A stretch of 48,160 nt of DNA, from positions 1 to 48,160 of the forward strand of contig JAYMTF010000163.1 of the NCBI GenBank assembly GCA_036897485.1. Direction: 5' to 3'. The translations under genes were made by a program, and so were the position numbers. Shown in pieces: positions 42,407 through 48,160 of this stretch. The notes below the pieces were generated by a model that saw only the letters and a program-made list of their open reading frames with translations, made no database searches and was not told where the DNA came from. The stretch comes from Pelargonium nanum (taxonomy: Eukaryota; Streptophyta; Magnoliopsida; Geraniales; Geraniaceae). Each line of letters starts with the position of its first letter. The first letter of the stretch is position 1.

Positions 42407-45166
42407 GATTTCTTAATTATTAATGTTTAATTATGTATAGACTATGAACATTTTATGGAAGAGTTGGAAGTGTGAATCATGGTTTCTTTTGTCTTCTTTC
42501 TTTCTATAATATGCTCTTTCTACCTATATTAATTATTTAACTATGACAAGTTTGTAAATTTCCATGTTATCCATTCAGATGCTATATAATTGGATTGATT
42601 TACTTCAGAGCACTACCAGTACCAGCGTGGGCTACGCATGTGATTCACACTAATTTAAGTCATGTGATTCTGATAAGTTCTCAATTGTTCCCAAGAATTA
42701 TCAATGGTCATACAGTGGAGTAAAATTTTGACAACAATAGAACTAACATGTGTTCTCTTCAAAAACATGTAACGCACCACATGCACAAACAAAATTCACC
42801 GAATCATAATGAAAAATACGTAAGTTCAATCAGATCGAGAATACAAAACAAAACTTTTGAATAAAGAAAAATCTATTACAACCTTATTAATGGAGCGGTA
42901 ATATAAATACTAAAATATGATTTAAAACAAATATATATATATATATATAAATAAAGACTCCATCTGAGTAGTAAACATACACTTAAAGGTTGAATATTAT
43001 TTATTATTGTGTAATATATGGTTTCTTCTTACTCATTAGTGTTGGAACTTGTGTAATTTTTTTTGGATTATTTACGAAAATAAAAAGATAATAGGATTTT
43101 ATTTTCGCAATAAAGTGGAAAATTGCTGCAGAAAAGTTGTTTGGACTATATTATAAATTAAATACAATCCGACCATATCTTTATTAATTAATCATGTGGT
43201 AGTCATGGTATATTCTCCAAGCATAAACAAAGATTACTGTATTAAAGTTGTGGGCTGTAGTTAGCGGCCCATTGGGCTCACTAATCAGTACTCACCAACT
43301 AATGGGCTTCTTTGCTGCGTTGATATTCCTGAAATGGGCTCAGTTTCACCTTTATCACTTTATTTTCCATTAGCTAAACTGTGACCCAAACTAAATGGTA
43401 CTGAACTAGAAGTCTACAACCAATAATATATGACAAAATGTTAAAATATTATTAATGAAATTAAACTAACCCAACAATTCAAACAAAACAATTTCTTTTC
43501 TTTTTTACTGATCGGACTCTCCCATTTTACTTAAAACCTCACCTCACCTCATATCATGGGCAGTAATGCTCGAACTCAAGACCCCAAAGACAATTCAAAT
43601 AAACCGCTAGATCTAGCGAGTCTTGATTTTTTATTAATTATTTAACAAGATATACCTAATCTGTATATGTGATCATTTTAATTAAATATCAATAGCCTAT
43701 TAATAATAGGAGCAGTATTTAGATTATGTCCACTTTGTTAATCCACAAATTATCTTTAGGGTTAATCTCAACTTGTAAACATTCATAGTAAATATAATCA
43801 GTTCTATAATTAGTTTTATAATTTTACATCATGTTGATCCTAAATCAACAAAATACTTCAAACACGCGTAAATGTAAAAGTCTTCTCATTGAAGTCGTTT
43901 TGTATTTGGGTTTTCACACAATAATATTTTCATATTGAACTTTCACTTTAGTTTTACTTCCTCCATTCCAAAATAAGTGTTATTTTTTATTTTAAATTTA
44001 GCTAGATATGTTTGAATTATCAATAACGTCATTATAATAAGAAAGAGACGTGTCCGATTACTCGAAGATCATTTTAAGTTACTTTTTCAATGACTAAAAT
44101 TTAAGGGAACTACTGATTTTATATGTTTTTTGAACTTTGCAAGATGAATATTCAAACTTCACCCGAGATTTTGCAAGAATTACTCATCTTTAATTCTCGA
44201 GAGTAAGCAGGAGACTATGGTTTCTGCATTAATTAGAGCACCGATTCAGCATTTTCTGCATCATTTCATAAACTGATTCAGTAAAAAACATTAAGTTAGG
44301 TTTCTAGTTTTCATTCATTTCTTTTATTTTCTATTCAAGTTACCACCTGCCTAACTAAGAGTCTTTTGATGGTTCTGATTTATGATACATAAATGTTAAC
44401 TATAAGGTACTCAAATGGACTCCACCATTACAGATGCTCCTAGTTACACATTTTAAAATACTTGACAGCAAAATATTAGAAAACCTCTTTCCCAAATTAA
44501 TTTGGATAGAAAAGAAAAATGTATATATTATTATGAGGTTAAGGATCCAAAGCTATGAATTATTTGATTTATGCTAAGCCACTAATGAGATAATGACACA
44601 TCATTTAAAATGTTTGGATCCAGCGGGTCGCTCCGCTTCCACAAATTCACTTGGGTGGGTAAATGAGTATTTTAATGTGGTGACAAGCTCTCATTGGCTT
44701 AACTTAGGCTAAATCAAAAAATTATTGGCTTAAAATCCTTATTCTCTATAATTATTCTCATAATATATATTTTGAGTTATAAAAAAAATCTATAGTGTGT
44801 ACTGTAAGATCTGCAGCTACAAAAGCCTCACGATTTAATATGACCTAATTTTCAAGTAGATTTATTGACGGAAGATTATGGAGAGAAAAATTTGAAACTC
44901 GTTTAATCTAACCTAAAACACATCATCGTAAATCAAAATTGACGTAAAACCACGCTGAGAACATAAAAAATCAGATCATTTTTTTTAAACAGCTACATTA
45001 TGAGATGACTCAAATATGAAAATCAAGTTCTACACCACTCGACCCAAGAAGCTCTGGTCACATTAATTTATCCTTGGAACTTGCAGAAATTAGAGAATGG
45101 AGAAGTGAGATTTTCATAGTTTCAAACTAGGTTTTGCATTATTCTTGCAATAATTACTCAATATCT
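42407..45166. other. Intergenic DNA between PSY-like genes B and C
   Basis: Contains the probable 3' UTR of gene B, an AT-rich spacer, and a lone Stowaway-like end (CTTCCTCCATTCCAAAATAA near 43960) without a matching right end. At 43266-43340 four TGGGCY motifs cluster with no gene attached. I found no coding exon. Confidence 0.4.
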
Positions 45167-45199
45167 TTGACTCTTCGCCTACTACTCTCTGCATAAATA
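45167..45199 (+). promoter_or_regulatory. Promoter elements of PSY-like gene C
   Basis: TTGACT (45167-45172) precedes a weak TATA-like CATAAATA (45192-45199), 61 bp before the ATG. The longer block shared by genes A and B was not found here, so only the TTGACT-TATA order is kept. Confidence 0.45.
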
Positions 45200-45259
45200 C
45201 CACCCATTATCATCCCACATAAACCATCTTCAACACAAGTCTCATTTAACTAATTGGTC

Positions 45260-45772
45260 ATGGCTTCTTCTCTTCAACTGCTGCTACTGTTTCTGGTGTC
45301 TTATTCTCTTCTCTCTTATGCTGCAACAACCAGTAAGCTTAATTCCTTTATGTGAATATTATATCTTGTACTAGCTAGCTAGCTATCCAATACTGGTTCA
45401 TGTATATAACATTTTTTTGAATTATTTATGGTGATTACAGACTCAAGCCATCGCCACCGCAAAGACCCTCCTCCGGCAGATTTAGGTACGAGCTCTGATC
45501 ATGTTGATGACTATGGTCCTCCAGAAGCGAACCCACGTCATAAACCACACCCTCCTGGTGCAACACGGACCAACTCTGATCATGTTGCGGACTATGGTCC
45601 TCCAGAAGCAAACCCACGCCATAAACCACACCCTCCTCCGGCAAGTACTGTAGGCGATCATGGTGCAGCACAAATCAACTCTGATGAAGTTGATGACTAC
45701 GCTCCTCCAGGACCGAACCCATGCCATAATCCACATCCTCCTCCACACTGCCATCACAAATTAAAAATGTAA
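45260..45772 (+). CDS. Multi-module PSY-like secreted peptide precursor C (2 exons, 134 aa, three PSY motifs)
   Basis: Exons 45260-45332 and 45441-45772 join in phase 1 to give 134 codons. Residues 1 to about 22 form a signal peptide (MASSLQLLLLFLVSYSLLSY). The intron follows at the TT-N codon, as in A and B. The rest carries three PSY modules: DYGPPEANPRHKPHPP at 48-63, an identical one at 75-90, and a diverged DYAPPGPNPCHNPHPPP at 110-126. Each Tyr follows an acidic residue, as tyrosylprotein sulfotransferase needs. Linkers contain SDHV or SDEV before each module. PSY precursors I know of carry one C-terminal motif; this one could yield up to three peptides. The first two modules are 94% identical in DNA over 64 bp, so the duplication is recent or kept uniform. 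The C-terminus is His-rich (PHCHHKLKM) with two Cys in the last module region. Processing into separate peptides is inference. Confidence 0.85.
45493..45742 (+). repeat. Three in-frame PSY-module repeats within gene C
   Basis: Repeat starts (CTCTGATSA) are at 45493, 45574 and 45679. Units 1 and 2 are 81 bp apart and differ at 4 of 64 positions, two of them silent. Unit 3 follows after 105 bp and is more diverged. All spacings are multiples of three. Confidence 0.9.
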
Positions 45773-46556
45773 TGCTTAGATCAAAGCTAGCATGCATGCA
45801 ACAACCTTAACTATATTAAAAAAAAGAGATATTACCAAATGAGAATGGGAAGAGTTATTTAATCATGGCTTGGTTTTGCATTTTTCATTAATATTTCTAC
45901 AATATGTGTGCTCGATCTCCACGTACATTCTTATTCTTATTTTTGTTCTCTCGTTAATCATAAACCAAAAAAATTGACGCAGTTTGTTTTATACCATAAA
46001 ACAAACATTTTTGAAGTACGAGATTCAACCCAAACGAGCCTCATATATATAGTTTAGGGGAAGATGACAATTAATCTAAATTGTATATCATGTTGTTTTA
46101 CCATGAAGCTATTTTTGGTCTGTTGTACAATTGTTGCTCGTTATATTTTAGAGGCCAATTGGTTCATATGATCTCATACATATATTTTCTTTTATAAGTG
46201 ACTTTAGTATGATCACATGAATGTCATACGGTTTACATCTTTCCTCCATGATTACCTCACAATTTCTAAACTAGGTTGAAAAGAACAGAAACTCCAAAAT
46301 TTGAGGCACGAACGTCGTCGTGAATTGTTTACCAACAGTGCCGAATTGTGCTCTCTAGCTAGCTACACCTTCACGTAATTAACTTTTGAGTGTCCAAACG
46401 GCCATGGAATAATATGAGTGACCACTCTCTAATAAGTTTGAGAAGTCCTCTCTAATTATTTTAAGACATGTAAGTAAACCCACTCGAATTATGAGTCATA
46501 TTGTATTGAGACACAATTAAATAAGTGAATGGAGTATTCAACATAAAATAGTCCAT
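45773..46556. other. 3' flank of PSY-like gene C
   Basis: Probable 3' UTR followed by AT-rich spacer. No gene, RNA gene or transposon end is recognised. Confidence 0.45.
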
Positions 46557-46564
46557 ATTCTCAC

Positions 46565-46921
46565 CACTGGCTGAGCCAGGAATTTAGCTAAGAGGGGCAC
46601 AATTTTTTTTAAAACATTTTATTTGAATAATTAAATAAAATGGGTTGGGCTTTACTGGTATAAGTTTGATTTGGGCTTTATTGATATGAATGTTCTACTA
46701 GAAAAACAAAAATGGGCTGGGATATAAAAAAAACGAAATGTTAAAGTAAATATTTTTGTCACAACAAGGATTTGAACTAAGACTGGATATTAATAGTATA
46801 TAATATCCATTTTGTTAAGGAACACTTCTTGTCATTAATTGGATATTAATAGTATATAAAGTAATCCAAAAGGCTGGCACGGGCCGCGGCCCACTACGGC
46901 CGCCCCCTGCCTCCGCCACTG
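46565..46921. mobile_element. 357-bp non-autonomous hAT-type element with 8-bp target duplication
   Basis: Ends CACTGGCTGAGCCAGGAATT and CCCTGCCTCCGCCACTG form an imperfect terminal inverted repeat of the CAGTGGCGGAGCC type. ATTCTCAC flanks it on both sides (46557-46564 and 46922-46929), the 8-bp duplication expected of hAT elements. The interior is AT-rich, with GGATATTAATAGTATATA occurring twice. It carries no transposase. Confidence 0.85.
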
Positions 46922-46949
46922 ATTCTCACTCTTCATATTCCAAACCTAT

Positions 46950-48160
46950 TTTCAAGGTGTCATGATCCTTTGCAAGACGGTGACACTAGACGCAAATTTT
47001 CACCTTATCCAGGTAAGTCTCGCGTGAGCCAACCTTTTTTTAAGGTGGCATGATTCTTTGTCGGATGATGACACTAGACGCGAATGGAAGCTTGCGGGTG
47101 GGCTTCTGCGGATGAGCCTTCGCGGCAGGACTTCCGCGGATTGGCTCCCGCAGATGGTCGCTCCTTGCAGACATGTGCGGCTCGTGTCCACCTCGCCTCA
47201 GACTTTTTCTTAATTCTGACCTTGAGACACAACCTTGTTAACTCTAGCTCTAACTGACCATGCTACGTGTTACCTACTCGCTGGCTGGGAGGTCACTGAT
47301 TTATTTGTGCCGAATTAGGTAACGATAAGGTGCGCTGGAATTTTTGAGAATTTTTGAAAATATGAATTTTTTGGTGAGATTTTTTTGGACATTTTTTGAA
47401 ATAATTCAAAGAGTATAATCATAATAATACCAAAATATCCCAAAAAATTATAAAATGCATTTTATGTTGGATTATTTTGAATATTTAACAATATCTTCGG
47501 TCACATTTTAAAAAAATCAAAAAATAAACAAATCAAAATATCCTCAAATATTTCAGATTGTCTTCTCTAGCTATGGATCAATTTTTCAAAATTTCAAAAA
47601 TAATTAAAAATTATTAAAAACTTAACACCATTGGTAATAGTGCAACTTATTGAAAGATTTTGTAGTTAGTTGCAACGATCAAAATTGCTTGTTGATTCGC
47701 CACTAAAAATCGTAAATAAGTTGGCCAATAACAAAGCGACACGTGGCTCGCTCAGTCAAACGAAAGGTCAACGTGGGTTGTAGACTAGGCTTCTGATGGA
47801 ATAAAAACCTAAACCAAAGTTAATCGAATCACAACCGACCCGAGACAAAAGTACGTGTGAAAGGGAACCAACTCAACGGGTGACCCGAGCGCGCCATGGG
47901 CCGCGTACCATGGATTTGCGCGCCATGAACCACTCACCATGGACCTCCGAGCAAGCTTCCCGTGCTCCAATGCATCGACACAAGTAACTTAAGGTCAGAC
48001 AAAAGGCTCCAACCAGAGATTCATTTCACTCTCCCACATGGTCGGAGACTAAGATCAGTGTCTACCTGCTGGTGAATAGAACTAACAGGCAGAGGGAGAA
48101 CACTTTGGTGCAGTAAGGTGCCAAAAGCCCTAGGCTAGGGTTAAGAGGCTTTGTCTCTTT
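46950..48160. repeat. GC-richer transposon-like DNA at the right edge
   Basis: Two copies of AAGGTGKCATGAT...GACACTAGACGC lie 88 bp apart (46954 and 47042). A stretch with CTTGCGG / CTTCTGCGG / CTTCGCGG / CTTCCGCGG variants follows at 47090-47160. From 47870 short repeats of GCGCGCCATG and ACCATGGA occur. Composition shifts sharply from the AT-rich spacer. It is probably part of an LTR element extending past the window, but no LTR end, primer-binding site or coding motif was identified. Confidence 0.4.

Noticed and set aside
45435..45757. Two minus-strand open frames opposite PSY-like gene C
   Set aside because: They arise because the codon repeats of gene C lack stops on the other strand. 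They have no signal peptide or family motif.
33502..45772. CLE, CEP or root-growth-factor precursors as the identity of the small secreted proteins
   Set aside because: The conserved core is D-Y with downstream AN/NP and H-x-P, as in PSY peptides. CLE and CEP cores lack this Asp-Tyr start, and root growth factors, which also start Asp-Tyr, lack the following ANxxHxP pattern.
1..48160. CRISPR arrays, bacterial operons or organellar DNA
   Set aside because: The window has spliced nuclear plant genes throughout. No regularly spaced repeat-spacer array and no plastid or mitochondrial gene was seen.

Overview
The window is nuclear DNA of a flowering plant, most likely a eudicot. The evidence is AT-rich GT-AG introns, plant-only families (a QUIRKY-type MCTP, an LSD1-type zinc-finger protein, PSY peptide precursors), Stowaway and hAT miniature transposons, and a LINE tail. 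No species can be named from sequence alone. Exon models were built by hand from reading frame, splice-site phase and family knowledge; none is supported by transcripts here.

The left half is a compact block of conserved genes. A 12-exon ankyrin/TPR gene (989-8528, +) resembles Arabidopsis TPR10. It converges on an intronless multi-C2-domain/transmembrane gene (12272-9288, -). After a 3.7-kb AT-rich spacer holding tandem repeats and a LINE 3' end comes a 19-exon gene for the TFIIIB subunit BRF1 (16333-25048, +). A LOL2-like LSD1-zinc-finger gene follows (26197-31507, +). Its first exon has been copied, so the protein carries four acidic/GPPPGWQP modules before two zinc fingers.

The right half (31.5-48.2 kb) is repeat-rich. 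Its only recognisable genes are three small secreted-peptide genes at 33502-33814, 41892-42406 and 45260-45772. All are on + and share a signal peptide, a phase-1 intron at the same place just after it, and a C-terminal DY...H.P motif of the PSY (plant peptide containing sulfated tyrosine) family. The first two also share a promoter block. The third encodes three PSY modules in tandem in one precursor. This local PSY cluster, and above all the three-module precursor, is the best candidate for an undescribed system. PSY peptides are known as tyrosine-sulfated secreted signals for growth and stress, perceived by LRR receptor kinases.

The rest of the right half is dispersed repeats: CGGGT/ACCCG-rich miniature elements, a 105-bp repeat present three times in the window, a 357-bp hAT miniature element with an intact 8-bp target duplication, and GC-rich transposon-like DNA at the right edge.
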